Of a stretch of DNA of 64,000 nucleotides, positions 42,655 through 51,475 are shown piece after piece. The notes below the pieces were generated by a model. The model had not been told where the DNA came from and ran no database searches. It saw only the letters and a program-made list of their open reading frames with translations. Source of the DNA: Chloroflexota bacterium (lineage in GTDB: Bacteria; Chloroflexota; Anaerolineae; UBA4142); assembly GCA_016215025.1 (NCBI GenBank), contig JACRMI010000151.1, forward strand, positions 17,120-81,119. The letters run 5' to 3'. Both the position numbers and the translations under genes were made by a program. The number at the start of each line of letters is the position of its first letter. Positions within the stretch are counted from its first letter, which is position 1.

Positions 42655-42692
42655 AAACCGGCCCACGATTTTTCGTGAGCCGGTTTTTTATT
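42655..42692 (+). terminator. intrinsic terminator
   Basis: AAACCGGCCCACGA/TCGTGAGCCGGTTT forms a stem with one mismatch, followed by a T-rich run. Confidence 0.75.
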
Positions 42693-42750
42693 TTAACCGA
42701 GACTAGGGTTGATGTCCTCTCGCCTGCTCATTTCCAAAGCGTCCGGATTG

Positions 42751-43941
42751 TTACCGGGGAACAATCTTGAAGAGAAAGTTGCGTTGAATCATCCACCAAA
42801 TGGCGATCACGCCCGAAAGTTGCACGCCCGTATTGACCCAATCCAAGCTCGTCGTCTCCGATGGAAATTTCGGAATGATGAACGCAAGTACCGCAATTAC
42901 GGCGACATGCATCGTATAACTGTAGAGCGAGTTTTGCCCAAGCGGCAACAACAGTTGTCCAAAAATTTTGCGGATCGGCTGCCACAGTAAGGTCACGGCG
43001 AGATACGCAAACTGAAAAACGATCAGGCTAGCGATCAAGCGTCCCGGTGCGAGCGTGGTCTTGTGGAAAAAATCCGTCAAGAACGTCTGTGTGTCGAGAC
43101 CCGGTACCATACTGGCTAACCACGCCGCATTGTTCAAATACATGCGCACGAGAAAGATCAACAACAGACTTGCCAGCACAAAGTAAGGGACGCGCGGAAT
43201 TTGACGGAGCTTTGCGGCGACTGCATCACGATGAAACCCAAGCGCCATGGCGCTAAAGAAAAGGACTTGCCATGCGGCCAGATCGAATGTGCCGCTGTTG
43301 ATCACGCGCCAGGGAATGTGAATTTGATCGGGGAAAATTTGGACGGCGAGCCACAGTCCAATTGAACCGAGGACCAGCCACTTGGTATGACCCTTGACGA
43401 GTAATCCCAACGCAATCGGCGCGGCAAGCATGAGGAACGTGTAGATCATGGGAACATCGGTGAGGAACATGGTTTGGCGCAAGGTGATGACGTTGAACAT
43501 GAACGCCGGCAGATCGCTGAACTGAAAATCGTTTGCCCAACCAAAGCGACCTACAATCGATACCGTCGCAAATAGAAACGTGAGAACGACGGTGAGTTTG
43601 TAAAGCGTCCCTGCGCGCGCGAGTGCTTTGGTCTGCGCGATCTTTAATCCTTGCTTCAAAGCAATTCCGCCGTACACGCTGCCGACGACCAGACCGGAGA
43701 TGAAAAAGAATCCTTCTGCCGCCGAAACGAAAAACGTATTTCCTCCGGTGATGAAATACAGCCATGACGGTCCGCCCCAATGATCGACGATCATCGCGAA
43801 AACGGCTAGCCCGCGCAAAAGATCGAGCCGCAAGTCGCGTTTGTCGTTGGCGGCGTATGCCCAATTGAGGGCGAGAGAGCGGGGGAGTGCAAGACTGGGG
43901 AACTTTCGGGTTGACGGTGATTGTATATTTGTTTGAGCCAT
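42751..43941 (-). CDS. OpgC-family membrane acyltransferase-like protein
   Basis: A 396-residue protein with about ten helices. The N-terminal KRDLRLDLLRGLAVFAMIVD followed by HWGG is the signature of OpgC (succinyltransferase of osmoregulated glucans) and related acyltransferase-3 proteins. SAAEGFFFISGLVVG and GQNSLYSYTMH are further family segments. It probably adds an acyl or succinyl group to a surface glycan, but the glycan and donor are unknown, and no opgGH genes are near. Confidence 0.83.
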   Translation of the reverse strand: MAQTNIQSPSTRKFPSLALPRSLALNWAYAANDKRDLRLDLLRGLAVFAMIVDHWGGPSWLYFITGGNTFFVSAAEGFFFISGLVVGSVYGGIALKQGLKIAQTKALARAGTLYKLTVVLTFLFATVSIVGRFGWANDFQFSDLPAFMFNVITLRQTMFLTDVPMIYTFLMLAAPIALGLLVKGHTKWLVLGSIGLWLAVQIFPDQIHIPWRVINSGTFDLAAWQVLFFSAMALGFHRDAVAAKLRQIPRVPYFVLASLLLIFLVRMYLNNAAWLASMVPGLDTQTFLTDFFHKTTLAPGRLIASLIVFQFAYLAVTLLWQPIRKIFGQLLLPLGQNSLYSYTMHVAVIAVLAFIIPKFPSETTSLDWVNTGVQLSGVIAIWWMIQRNFLFKIVPR

Positions 43942-43956
43942 CCTAGTCTCTCTTGT

Positions 43957-44001
43957 TCTTTAATCCATTACGTATTGATATTAGCTGCAATGGATTAAAG
44001 A
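43957..44001. repeat. 13-bp inverted repeat upstream of the OpgC-like gene
   Basis: TCTTTAATCCATT and AATGGATTAAAGA are perfect inverted arms 19 bases apart. The site lies between modC and the OpgC-like gene, both on the minus strand, and could be an operator or a weak terminator of the mod operon. Confidence 0.55.
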
Positions 44002-44069
44002 ATTCACAGTGTATGCTGAGAAATTTCTAAGGATGGCGAATCTCTAACAAGTTTCTTAGATTTGAGTCG

Positions 44070-45173
44070 TTATTTCATCAAGTGAATAGCATTCTTTCTC
44101 AACGATACCGTCCAGGTTCGTTGGCGCGCGAGGTTGAGTCGTTCGTAAATGTACACGGGCAATTCGATTTGAATGTCGTAATTTTGAGTCGATAAAGTAC
44201 CAAGTCGTTGATCAATCCCGCGAAAGAACAGCGTGGTCGTCATGCCATCGTTCATCTCGCGGACGATTTCGCCATGCAGCGCATTTTCGTCCGAGGATTG
44301 TGCTGCGCGTTCGGGACGCAGCAGCATGATGCGTTCGGGACGCATACACACATTTACGCGCGTACCGACTTCGAATGATGACGGCAGCGTGTCGATCAAC
44401 ATCTCGCCAACGCGAACCTGGGAACCGGTCTTGCTTCGTGCAACGATTTCGCCCGCTAAAATATTTTTCACGCCGATGGCACGCGCGGCATTCAAGGAAC
44501 AGGGATGACTCAGAACTTCGCCCGGTTTATCGATTTGAATAATTTCACCCTGGCTGACGACGGCAAGCTTGTCGGCGAGAAAATAGGCTTCACCTAAATC
44601 GTGCGTGACGAACACGACGGGGATTTTTACTTCGCGATGCAAGGTCAAAAGCTCGTCGCGCAATTGCATTCGCGTGGGCGCATCTAGCGCGCTGAACGGC
44701 TCGTCGAGCAAAAGCAGCGATGGACTGGGCGCTAGCGCACGCGCAAGCGCAATTCGTTGTTGTTGACCACCGGACAATTCGAATGGAAATCGATTGGCGA
44801 ATCCATCGAGATTCATCAAGCGCAATAAATTTCGGACGCGCTCGTGTTGCGCGTTTGCGGCTTCGCGAAAGAGACCGTACGCCACGTTCTGTTCGACGGT
44901 GAGATGCGGAAAAAGCGCAAGGTCTTGTTTGACCAAACCGATGCGGCGTTGTTGCGGCGGTAAATCGATTCGTCGTTGGGAATCGAACAGCACGCGCTCG
45001 CCGACGGCGATGCGTCCCGCATCGGGCGTAAGAAATCCACCGACGACGGCGAGTGTCATCGATTTGCCTGCGCCACTGGGACCAAAAAGCACGATGGTCT
45101 CATTTTCTTGTGCCGATAAATCGATGTTGAGTTTGAATCCGTCGAGTTTTTTGCGAATTGAAATTTCGAGCAT
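44070..45173 (-). CDS. modC: molybdate ABC transporter ATPase
   Basis: A 367-residue ATPase with Walker A GPSGAGKSM, Q-loop VKQDLALFPHLTV, signature LSGGQQQR, Walker B LLLLDEPFSALD and H-loop VTHDLGEA. A C-terminal beta domain (from about residue 235, with NILAGEIVARSK and VCMRPERIMLL) is present, as in ModC and the wider sulfate/molybdate group. It starts one base after the modB stop codon and completes the modABC importer. Confidence 0.9.
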   Translation of the reverse strand: MLEISIRKKLDGFKLNIDLSAQENETIVLFGPSGAGKSMTLAVVGGFLTPDAGRIAVGERVLFDSQRRIDLPPQQRRIGLVKQDLALFPHLTVEQNVAYGLFREAANAQHERVRNLLRLMNLDGFANRFPFELSGGQQQRIALARALAPSPSLLLLDEPFSALDAPTRMQLRDELLTLHREVKIPVVFVTHDLGEAYFLADKLAVVSQGEIIQIDKPGEVLSHPCSLNAARAIGVKNILAGEIVARSKTGSQVRVGEMLIDTLPSSFEVGTRVNVCMRPERIMLLRPERAAQSSDENALHGEIVREMNDGMTTTLFFRGIDQRLGTLSTQNYDIQIELPVYIYERLNLARQRTWTVSLRKNAIHLMK

Positions 45174-45174
45174 G

Positions 45175-45978
45175 TTATCCTAATGCCAAACCTTTGGGAC
45201 TGATCAGACGCATCGCTGCCAGAATGCCAAATGAAACGAAAATCAAAATTACCGATAGTGCCAATGCGCTGTCGAGATTGGATTCCAAGCCGATATAAAT
45301 CGCCAGCGGCATTGTTTGCGTGCGCCCTTGGAAATTACCCGCGAACATGATCGTCGCGCCAAACTCGCCAAGCGCGCGTGCCCAGGTCATGAGTATGCCG
45401 CCGAACAAAGACGGCGCGGCGAGCGGTAAAGTGATGCGCCAGAAGGTTCGCAAATCGGAAACACCGAGCAGCGCCGACATTTGCTCCAAGCCGCGATCGA
45501 CCGATGCGAATCCCGCTTTCGCCGCGCGAACGTAGAACGGCGCGGCGACAAATGTTTCGGCGATGACGACGGCCGCCGTCGTGAACGGCAATTCGATTCC
45601 GAAGCTGGCGAGCGTGGGACCAAGCAAGCCGCGCCGACCAAATGCCATCAACAGCGCGAGACCGGCGACGGCGGGTGGCAGCACCATCGGAACATCGATG
45701 AGCGCATCGACGATGGCTTTGCCGCGAAAATCTTCGCGCGCCAAAAAATACGCGACCGGTGTTCCGATCACAATGGCTAGCAGCGCAGAGAGTGTTGCGG
45801 TGAATAACGATAAGCGTAACGCGTCGAAGGTTGCTTCGCTGAGCCAACCTTCGGCGCGGAAGGGCAATGCGCGCCACACCACGGCGATCAATGGAAGAAT
45901 CAGAAAGAGCAAGAGGACAACAACGATGCTGCGAAATATCACTTGCTTGGGTGACAATTGTGCAATGGAATGCTTCAT
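45175..45978 (-). CDS. modB: molybdate ABC transporter permease
   Basis: A 267-residue six-helix permease. The EAA loop (AKAGFASVDRGLEQMSALLG then LRTFWRITLPLAAPSLFGG) is the ATPase-docking signature of binding-protein-dependent permeases and matches ModB/CysT. A GGGGCGGG palindrome lies between its start and the modA stop, within the operon. Confidence 0.9.
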   Translation of the reverse strand: MKHSIAQLSPKQVIFRSIVVVLLLFLILPLIAVVWRALPFRAEGWLSEATFDALRLSLFTATLSALLAIVIGTPVAYFLAREDFRGKAIVDALIDVPMVLPPAVAGLALLMAFGRRGLLGPTLASFGIELPFTTAAVVIAETFVAAPFYVRAAKAGFASVDRGLEQMSALLGVSDLRTFWRITLPLAAPSLFGGILMTWARALGEFGATIMFAGNFQGRTQTMPLAIYIGLESNLDSALALSVILIFVSFGILAAMRLISPKGLALG

Positions 45979-45996
45979 GCAATCCTCGAATTGCTG

Positions 45997-46038
45997 TAGG
46001 GGCGGGGTCTCGCCACCGAAGGTGGCGCTCCCGCCCAG
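45997..46038. repeat. GC-rich palindrome inside the mod operon
   Basis: GGGGCGGGGTCTCGCCACC and GGTGGCGCTCCCGCCC pair around a GAA loop. Its place between modA and modB could reduce downstream expression relative to the binding protein. Confidence 0.65.
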
Positions 46039-46061
46039 AATTAGGCGATATGACGTCGCTT

Positions 46062-46898
46062 CTACTGTACCGCTGCAAATCCTGCCTTGGCAAGTATCGA
46101 CTGTCCATCTGCCGAAAGTACGTAATCGACAAATGTTTGCGCGAGCGATACGTTTGTGCTGGATTTGAGGACGGCGATGGGATAAAGCGCAATCACATTG
46201 TATTGAGTGGGTATATCAATGGTGGCTAACTTGTCGATGGTGGCTTGCGCATCGGTTGTGTAAACTACCCCTGCGTCCGCTTCGCCGAGCGCAACTTTGC
46301 TAACGACCTGCTTGACGTCGTTCTCTTTCGATACGACGCGTGCGAGGACGCGTGTTTTGAAATCTGCGCCGTAACTTGCATCCGCCGAAAGTTTGTCTAG
46401 AACTTGAAGCGTGTAATTGCCGACCGGCACGCTCGTATCGGCAATATCAAGTTTGAGGCCGGCTTGAGCCAAGCCCTGCAACGATTTGATTCCGGCTGGG
46501 TTATTTTTTGGCATGATGACGACGAGGCGGTTGCGCGTAAAAATTGGCGCGTCGCCGACGACGAGTCCTTGCGTCTTGAGTGGGTTAAGGTTGTTATTGT
46601 CCGCACTCGCAAATACATCCGCTTTTGCGCCTTGCTCGATCTGCGTGCGCAACGACTGTGATCCCGCAAAGTTAAACATCACCTTTGTCCCAGGATTTGT
46701 TTTTTCAAATGCTTTGCCAATTTCGGTGAAAGGGGTCGTTAGCGACGCCGCTGCAAAAACTGTCAATGTTCCACCGAGATTGGTCTGGACAGCCGTCGTT
46801 GTTGGTGCAGGGACAATCGTTGTGGCTGGGGTTGGCTGACATGCGACAGATAATAGTGCGATGAGCGCGATGGTAAACAGGGTTCTAGTGGCTTTCAT
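46062..46898 (-). CDS. modA: molybdate-binding lipoprotein
   Basis: A 278-residue solute-binding lipoprotein (signal ending LLSVAC, Cys20). The mature part has LTVFAAASLTTPFTEIGKAF and NFAGSQSLRTQIEQGAKADV, which are the oxyanion-binding signatures of ModA, then FTRNRLVVIMPKNNP and LGEADAGVVYTTDA. It binds molybdate or tungstate outside the membrane for ModBC. Its start codon overlaps the padR stop (ATGA). Confidence 0.93.
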   Translation of the reverse strand: MKATRTLFTIALIALLSVACQPTPATTIVPAPTTTAVQTNLGGTLTVFAAASLTTPFTEIGKAFEKTNPGTKVMFNFAGSQSLRTQIEQGAKADVFASADNNNLNPLKTQGLVVGDAPIFTRNRLVVIMPKNNPAGIKSLQGLAQAGLKLDIADTSVPVGNYTLQVLDKLSADASYGADFKTRVLARVVSKENDVKQVVSKVALGEADAGVVYTTDAQATIDKLATIDIPTQYNVIALYPIAVLKSSTNVSLAQTFVDYVLSADGQSILAKAGFAAVQ

Positions 46899-47449
46899 TT
46901 TCTTCTCCGCGGTTTTAGTGATGTATTCTGGGCTTGAAAGGACTTGAGCCAGGTTAACGCCGATTGGATCTGGCTGGTGCGAAATGAGAAAACAGTTTTC
47001 TCAAATTGACTCGCCGTATCCTTTGATGTGCTGGCTTGCTGCAAACTCTCCAATTCCGAGCATAGCGATTTTTCCTGCCGCTTGATTAACTCATTGACTG
47101 CGGCAGTCCCTTCCATGCGCGCAAAGTATAGCCGGACGATAAACTCGATGCGCATCTCGCGCATCCCGCGTGCAGGGGTAGTCATCCATTCGCGGAATGC
47201 CGTACGCCCCACCTTGGTCAACTCGAAAACTTTTTTGCTCGGTCGCGCATCTTGCAATTCAAGCGTGGCTTTGACCCATCCTTTCGTTTCCAATACTTTG
47301 AGTTCCGCGTACATTTGGCTCATGCCGAGATGCCAGACCTGTCCCAGACCTGCAGGATCGGACAAGTCTTGGTACAATTCGTAACCATGATGCGGTTCGT
47401 TCAAAAGAAGACCGAGTAGAGCGTACGAGGAGGTTTTTTGAGAACGCAT
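46895..47449 (-). CDS. PadR-family transcriptional regulator of the mod operon
   Basis: A 184-residue PadR regulator. The N-terminal winged helix has TSSYALLGLLLNEPHHGYEL and SQMYAELKVLETKGWVKAT; the C-terminal part is a helical dimer domain. The ATG at 47449 has AAGGAGC upstream; a longer start at 47479 would lie in the palindrome TACTCAATCATTGAGTA. It is the first gene of padR-modA-modB-modC with an ATGA overlap, so it probably controls molybdate uptake. Usual mod operons use ModE. Confidence 0.88.
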   Translation of the reverse strand: MRSQKTSSYALLGLLLNEPHHGYELYQDLSDPAGLGQVWHLGMSQMYAELKVLETKGWVKATLELQDARPSKKVFELTKVGRTAFREWMTTPARGMREMRIEFIVRLYFARMEGTAAVNELIKRQEKSLCSELESLQQASTSKDTASQFEKTVFSFRTSQIQSALTWLKSFQAQNTSLKPRRRK

Positions 47450-47468
47450 GAGTTGCTCCTTGCTTGAA

Positions 47469-47485
47469 TACTCAATCATTGAGTA
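47469..47485. promoter_or_regulatory. candidate PadR operator
   Basis: TACTCAATCATTGAGTA is a perfect 17-bp palindrome in the padR leader, just downstream of the predicted transcription start. A repressor bound there would block transcription of padR-modABC, so self-regulation is likely. Confidence 0.6.
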
Positions 47486-47494
47486 GGTAAGGCT

Positions 47495-47523
47495 ACTTTA
47501 CCCGATTATCGCTGGTCTGTCAA
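47495..47523 (-). promoter_or_regulatory. padR-modABC promoter
   Basis: On the minus strand TTGACA (47523-47518), 17-base spacer, TAAAGT (47500-47495). Start of transcription is expected near 47488, next to the palindrome. Confidence 0.7.
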
Positions 47524-47540
47524 ATACGTGACGCATTTAT

Positions 47541-47569
47541 TTGCGTTCTAAATCAAATCGGCATACATT
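47541..47569 (+). promoter_or_regulatory. promoter of the Ldh2-type dehydrogenase gene
   Basis: TTGCGT (47541-47546), 17-base spacer, TACATT (47564-47569). It gives a leader of about 30 bases to the ATG at 47606. Confidence 0.55.
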
Positions 47570-47605
47570 GTTCCTGTAGATTCTTTGCCATTTTCAAGGA
47601 GTAGA

Positions 47606-48697
47606 ATGTCTCAACGGGTCAATGCGGAATCGCTGAAAGTTTTTTGCGTGCGAGCGTTTCAGCGTGTTGGAGTCAACGAGCAAGACGCGCGCATCGCCGC
47701 CGATATTTTGGTCGCTGCCGATTTACGGGGTGTGCTCAGCCACGGTGTCGCACATCTTAAACGCTATGTCGACGGTTTGTGTACGGACGTCATCAATCCT
47801 CATCCGCAAGAACGTGTCGTCGTCGAAAATCTTGCCACTGCCACCCTCGATGCAGACGCGGGCTTGGGACAACCGGTGTCGTACCGCGCGATGCAAAAAG
47901 CGATTCAAAAAGCGCAGCAGGTTGGCGCGGGCTTTGTCACCGTTCGTAACTCGAATCACTTTGGCATCGCGGGCTATTATGCGATGATGGCGCTCGAGCA
48001 CGATTGCATTGGACTCGCGATGACGAACGCCTCACCCAAAGCGGTTCCAACGTTTGGGCGACACGCATTGCTTGGAACGAATCCCATCGCGGTGGCAGCT
48101 CCCGCAAGCAAAGCGCGTCCGTTCGTGCTCGACATGGCAACGACAACGGTCGCGCTTGGCAAAATCGAGATTGCCAATCAGTTGGACAAGCCAATCCCAG
48201 CCGGTTGGGCAATCGACAGGAATGGCAATCCGGCCGTAGATTCGCATCGCACGTTGGACGAGTTCAAGCGCAATGTCGGTGGTGGACTTTTGCCACTCGG
48301 CGGCGAAGGCGAATTGTTCAGCGGTTACAAGGGCTATGGACTGGCCGTGTGGGTGGAAACCTTTACGGCGTTACTCTCTGGCGCGGCGTTTGCATCGACG
48401 ACGTACCCAAAAACGTTCGAGGGAGAAGCGTTGCCCGCGAACATCGGTCACTTTTTTGGCGCGTGGCGCATCGATAGTTTTCGTCCGCCCGAAGAATTCA
48501 AAGCCGCGATGGATGATTTGCAGACGCTCATCAAGTCTGCGCCAAAAGCCGATGGACATGATCGGATTTATATTCACGGCGAAAAAGAATTCGAAGCGAC
48601 GGAGATCAATCAGCGCGAAGGTATCCCTTTGAATCGCAAGGTCATGGATGAACTGCACGCCGTCGCGCAACAATTACAAATCGAAATGGATTTTTGA
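47606..48697 (+). CDS. malate/L-lactate dehydrogenase family (Ldh2) oxidoreductase
   Basis: A 363-residue NAD(P)-dependent oxidoreductase of the MDH/LDH type 2 family (distinct from Rossmann LDH). Signatures are DLRGVLSHGVAHLKRY (with the catalytic His region), VRNSNHFGIAGYYAM, NASPKAVPTFGRHALLGTNP and the late SGYKGYGLAVWVE. Members reduce or oxidise 2-oxo/2-hydroxy acids such as malate, ureidoglycolate or 2,3-diketogulonate. The ATG at 47606 has CAAGGAG upstream. uxaE lies next, so a sugar-acid role is plausible. Confidence 0.88.
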   Translation: MSQRVNAESLKVFCVRAFQRVGVNEQDARIAADILVAADLRGVLSHGVAHLKRYVDGLCTDVINPHPQERVVVENLATATLDADAGLGQPVSYRAMQKAIQKAQQVGAGFVTVRNSNHFGIAGYYAMMALEHDCIGLAMTNASPKAVPTFGRHALLGTNPIAVAAPASKARPFVLDMATTTVALGKIEIANQLDKPIPAGWAIDRNGNPAVDSHRTLDEFKRNVGGGLLPLGGEGELFSGYKGYGLAVWVETFTALLSGAAFASTTYPKTFEGEALPANIGHFFGAWRIDSFRPPEEFKAAMDDLQTLIKSAPKADGHDRIYIHGEKEFEATEINQREGIPLNRKVMDELHAVAQQLQIEMDF

Positions 48698-48708
48698 TTC
48701 GAGGTTCA

Positions 48709-48747
48709 AGACCTTCCAGGTTTCCGCGAAGCGAACCTGGAAGGTCT
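48709..48747. repeat. AGACCTTCCAGGTT palindrome
   Basis: AGACCTTCCAGGTTTCCGC and GCGAACCTGGAAGGTCT pair around a short loop, between the dehydrogenase and uxaE genes. A related AGACCTGTCAGGTCT lies at 23487-23501. Confidence 0.7.
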
Positions 48748-48773
48748 GATATAATTATCGCAAGGAGATCACA

Positions 48774-50294
48774 ATGTCATTTTCACTTTCAGAACTGCAA
48801 CAAAAATTTCCAAACATGTATCCCAGCTCGTTTGTCACGCACAACGATGCGGCGTTCTGGCTTGACCATAAAGGCGACCGAAATCAATTGGTCGTTCTCG
48901 CACGGGAGGGCAACCCATTACGGGATCAGTTTCAGGGCGAGCGTTCTCCATTTCAACCTGGGTATGCGGTAGTTGTTTGCGCGACCAACCACGCGAATGC
49001 GCGCGCCTTGCGCAACGCACTCGCCTGGCTCACACCCAAGCCTATCGGGTTGGCGACATCGGCAGGGACTGGGGATCGCTTGGGACTCGCGACGCCCGGT
49101 CATGTGCGCGCGTTTAATGCGGTTGGCGGCAACATCGTGCCGATTTTCGCGCAGCAATCGATTCGCGAGATGCAGCGCACCGGACGTTCCGCCGACGATG
49201 TGATGACGGATGCGACGTTCGGCACATTCGAAGCGGGTTGGCGTAAACTGGTGGGCGCAGACGCAGACCACTTGAAAGTCCCGGAAGACATCGATACGTG
49301 TGTTGCGGCGGGCTTTTCGTTTTACACGATTGATCCCGGCGCGCATGTCGATAGCGAAGCGGATACCGCATCGCCTACTGTGATTCACCAAAAAGTTGCC
49401 GTGCTGCCGTGGAAAGATTTGGCGAGTACGGCAGCTGATTTCGAAAAACGCTATGCGGGGCAAAAGGTTCAACTAGAAACCTGCACTGTTCAAATCGATT
49501 CTGAAGCGGCGTTGCGCGCGGCAGTCAAGTACGGCAAAGCGATTGCGCACGTCGCAATGATGTATCGACATCTTGTTGCAAAGAATATTCCCTTTGAACT
49601 CGAAGTTTCCGTCGACGAAACCGAAACGCCGACGACGCACGCTGAGCATATTATTGTCGTCAGCGAATTGAAACGATTGAATGTTCAGTGGGTTAGTCTC
49701 GCGCCGCGTTACATCGGTCGATTTGAAAAAGGTGTCGATTACATCGGCGACCCTTCGACCAGCTCAGGGCAGGCTCTCGCCGCGTTTGAAAAAGACTTCG
49801 CGGTCCACGCCGAAATCGCGCGCAAGTATGGTCCATACAAGTTGAGCATTCATTCAGGCTCGGACAAGTTCAGCGTCTATCCGATCACGATGGAACAAAC
49901 ACGTGGCTTGGTTCATCTCAAAACGGCGGGCACGAGTTACCTCGAAGCATTGCGCACCATCGCGGCATTTGATCCGGCGTTCTTCCGCAAGCTTTATGTT
50001 TTCGGACGCGAGCATTATGAGAGTGACCGTGTGAGTTATCACGTGTCCGCACAACTTGAGCGTGCGCCGAAACCGGAAGATGTGAAAGATGTCGATCTCC
50101 CGTCGTTGCTGAATCAATTCGATGCACGCGAAATTTTCCACGTCACGTTTGGTTCTGTGCTGACGACGAAAAAATCGGATGGCAAGTTCCTCTTTTACGA
50201 TGATTTCATGGCGATCTTGCGCGCGCATCCCGACGCGTACGCGGCAAATCTCGAAGCGCACTTTATCAAGCATTTGAAACCATTCGCGACATAG
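48774..50294 (+). CDS. uxaE: tagaturonate epimerase
   Basis: A 506-residue enzyme matching UxaE (first shown in Thermotoga), which converts D-tagaturonate to D-fructuronate in galacturonate breakdown. Signatures are GDRLGLATPGHVRAF, PIFAQQSIREMQRTGR, DVMTDATFGTFEAGW, GADADHLKVPEDID and YKLSIHSGSDKFSVYP. A -10-like TATAAT (48750-48755) and AAGGAG precede the ATG. In the middle, YIGDPSTSSGQALAAFEKD contains an eight-residue insert (PSTSSGQA) encoded by a CCTTCGACCAGCTCAGGGCA repeat. The insert does not break the frame and is absent from usual UxaE. The neighbouring Ldh2 gene fits a hexuronate or related acid pathway. Confidence 0.85.
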   Translation: MSFSLSELQQKFPNMYPSSFVTHNDAAFWLDHKGDRNQLVVLAREGNPLRDQFQGERSPFQPGYAVVVCATNHANARALRNALAWLTPKPIGLATSAGTGDRLGLATPGHVRAFNAVGGNIVPIFAQQSIREMQRTGRSADDVMTDATFGTFEAGWRKLVGADADHLKVPEDIDTCVAAGFSFYTIDPGAHVDSEADTASPTVIHQKVAVLPWKDLASTAADFEKRYAGQKVQLETCTVQIDSEAALRAAVKYGKAIAHVAMMYRHLVAKNIPFELEVSVDETETPTTHAEHIIVVSELKRLNVQWVSLAPRYIGRFEKGVDYIGDPSTSSGQALAAFEKDFAVHAEIARKYGPYKLSIHSGSDKFSVYPITMEQTRGLVHLKTAGTSYLEALRTIAAFDPAFFRKLYVFGREHYESDRVSYHVSAQLERAPKPEDVKDVDLPSLLNQFDAREIFHVTFGSVLTTKKSDGKFLFYDDFMAILRAHPDAYAANLEAHFIKHLKPFAT

Positions 50295-50295
50295 C

Positions 50296-50401
50296 GCGAA
50301 AGAGCGCGAAAGACGCGAAAGACACGAAAGCGCACGAAAAAGCGCGAAAGGCGAAGCACGCGAAAGCATACGAAAGAGCGCGAAAGGTCACGAAAAATTT
50401 C
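50296..50401. repeat. GCGAAAGA-type degenerate tandem repeat
   Basis: About twelve imperfect copies of a CGCGAAAGA or CACGAAAGC unit fill the space after uxaE. They give no sensible protein on either strand. A possible origin is slippage of an initial GCGAAAGAC unit. Confidence 0.7.
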
Positions 50402-50443
50402 CCTGAGTTTCCCCCAGTTCCTTATCTGTTAAAGGAGGCAAAG

Positions 50444-51334
50444 ATGCTGACCGGAATTCATTTCTTGCTCACTTATCGCTGCACGTACGAATGCGATCAT
50501 TGCTTTGTGTACAGCAGCCCGCGCGCGGAAGGCACGTTCACGCTCAAGCAAGTATCGCAAGTGCTAGACGAGGCGCGCAAAATCGGCACGATCAAATCGA
50601 TTTACTATGAAGGCGGCGAACCGTTCTTGCTTTATCCGGTTTTGATCGAAGCGGTACGGCTTGCGCGACAAGCTGGCTTTCAAGTCGGCATTGTGACGAA
50701 TGGACATTTCGCCACCTCGGAAGAAGATGCTGCGCTTTGGCTCAAACCGCTCGCCGAAATTGGCATCGCCGATTTGAGTATCAGCGACGATGGATTCCAT
50801 TCTGACGCGGTTGAGAGTCCCGCCAAGCGCGCCATTCGCGCGGCGCGAGAACTTCATCTGCCGGTCGATTCGATTTGTATCGATGCGCCAACTGTCGAAT
50901 CAAAATCCGCGCGTGAAAAAGGCGAGCCGATTGTGGGTGGTGGCGTGCGGTTTCGCGGCCGGGCAGTAGAAAAATTGACCCAGGGCTTGCCGCGCATTCA
51001 TTGGCAAGAATTCACCGAATGCCCGCACGAGGATTTATCCGACCCCGGTCGCGTTCACATGGATGCGTACGGTAACGTGCAATTGTGTCAGGGCTTGTGC
51101 ATGGGCGATGCGTGGCAAACGCCGCTATCGACGTTGGTCAAGAATTACGATGTGGCGTCGCATCCCATCGCAGGTCTATTGGCGAGTGGCGGTCCGGCGT
51201 TGTTGGTGAAGGAGTTCAACCTCGCGCATGAAGACTCGTATGTCGATGCGTGTCATTTGTGCTACAGCGCGCGCAAAGCACTGATGAATCGTTTTCCAGA
51301 ATTTCTTGCGCCGAAACAGGTGTACGGGATTTAG
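50444..51334 (+). CDS. radical SAM protein
   Basis: A 296-residue radical SAM enzyme. The iron-sulfur cluster motif CTYECDHC supplies Cys13, Cys17 and Cys20 (CxxxCxxC). The GGEPFLL stretch is the SAM-binding GGE motif. A C-terminal set of cysteines (CPHED, LCQGLC, CHLCY) suggests an auxiliary iron-sulfur cluster like SPASM/Twitch proteins. Product unknown; such proteins often modify peptides or sugars. AAAGGAGG lies six bases before the ATG. A tandem repeat upstream and a MITE downstream isolate it. Confidence 0.8.
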   Translation: MLTGIHFLLTYRCTYECDHCFVYSSPRAEGTFTLKQVSQVLDEARKIGTIKSIYYEGGEPFLLYPVLIEAVRLARQAGFQVGIVTNGHFATSEEDAALWLKPLAEIGIADLSISDDGFHSDAVESPAKRAIRAARELHLPVDSICIDAPTVESKSAREKGEPIVGGGVRFRGRAVEKLTQGLPRIHWQEFTECPHEDLSDPGRVHMDAYGNVQLCQGLCMGDAWQTPLSTLVKNYDVASHPIAGLLASGGPALLVKEFNLAHEDSYVDACHLCYSARKALMNRFPEFLAPKQVYGI

Positions 51335-51342
51335 AGAAATGC

Positions 51343-51464
51343 GTGGTGATTACCTATAATTCGGGCATGTCATTTCGAGGCACAGTTTGTGTGCCGAGAA
51401 ATCTCGTTTTCGGCGTCCGCGATTTCTCGCTTCGCTCGAAATGACAGTTTTGGGTAATCACCAG
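51343..51464. mobile_element. 122-bp MITE, copy 1
   Basis: Inverted ends GTGGTGATTACC and GGTAATCACCAG (11 of 12 match) bound a 122-bp element. It is flanked by a perfect 8-bp direct repeat AGAAATGC (51335-51342 and 51465-51472). Inside is the GTCATTTCGA...CTCGAAATGAC palindrome. No coding capacity. Confidence 0.85.
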
Positions 51465-51475
51465 AGAAATGCCCG

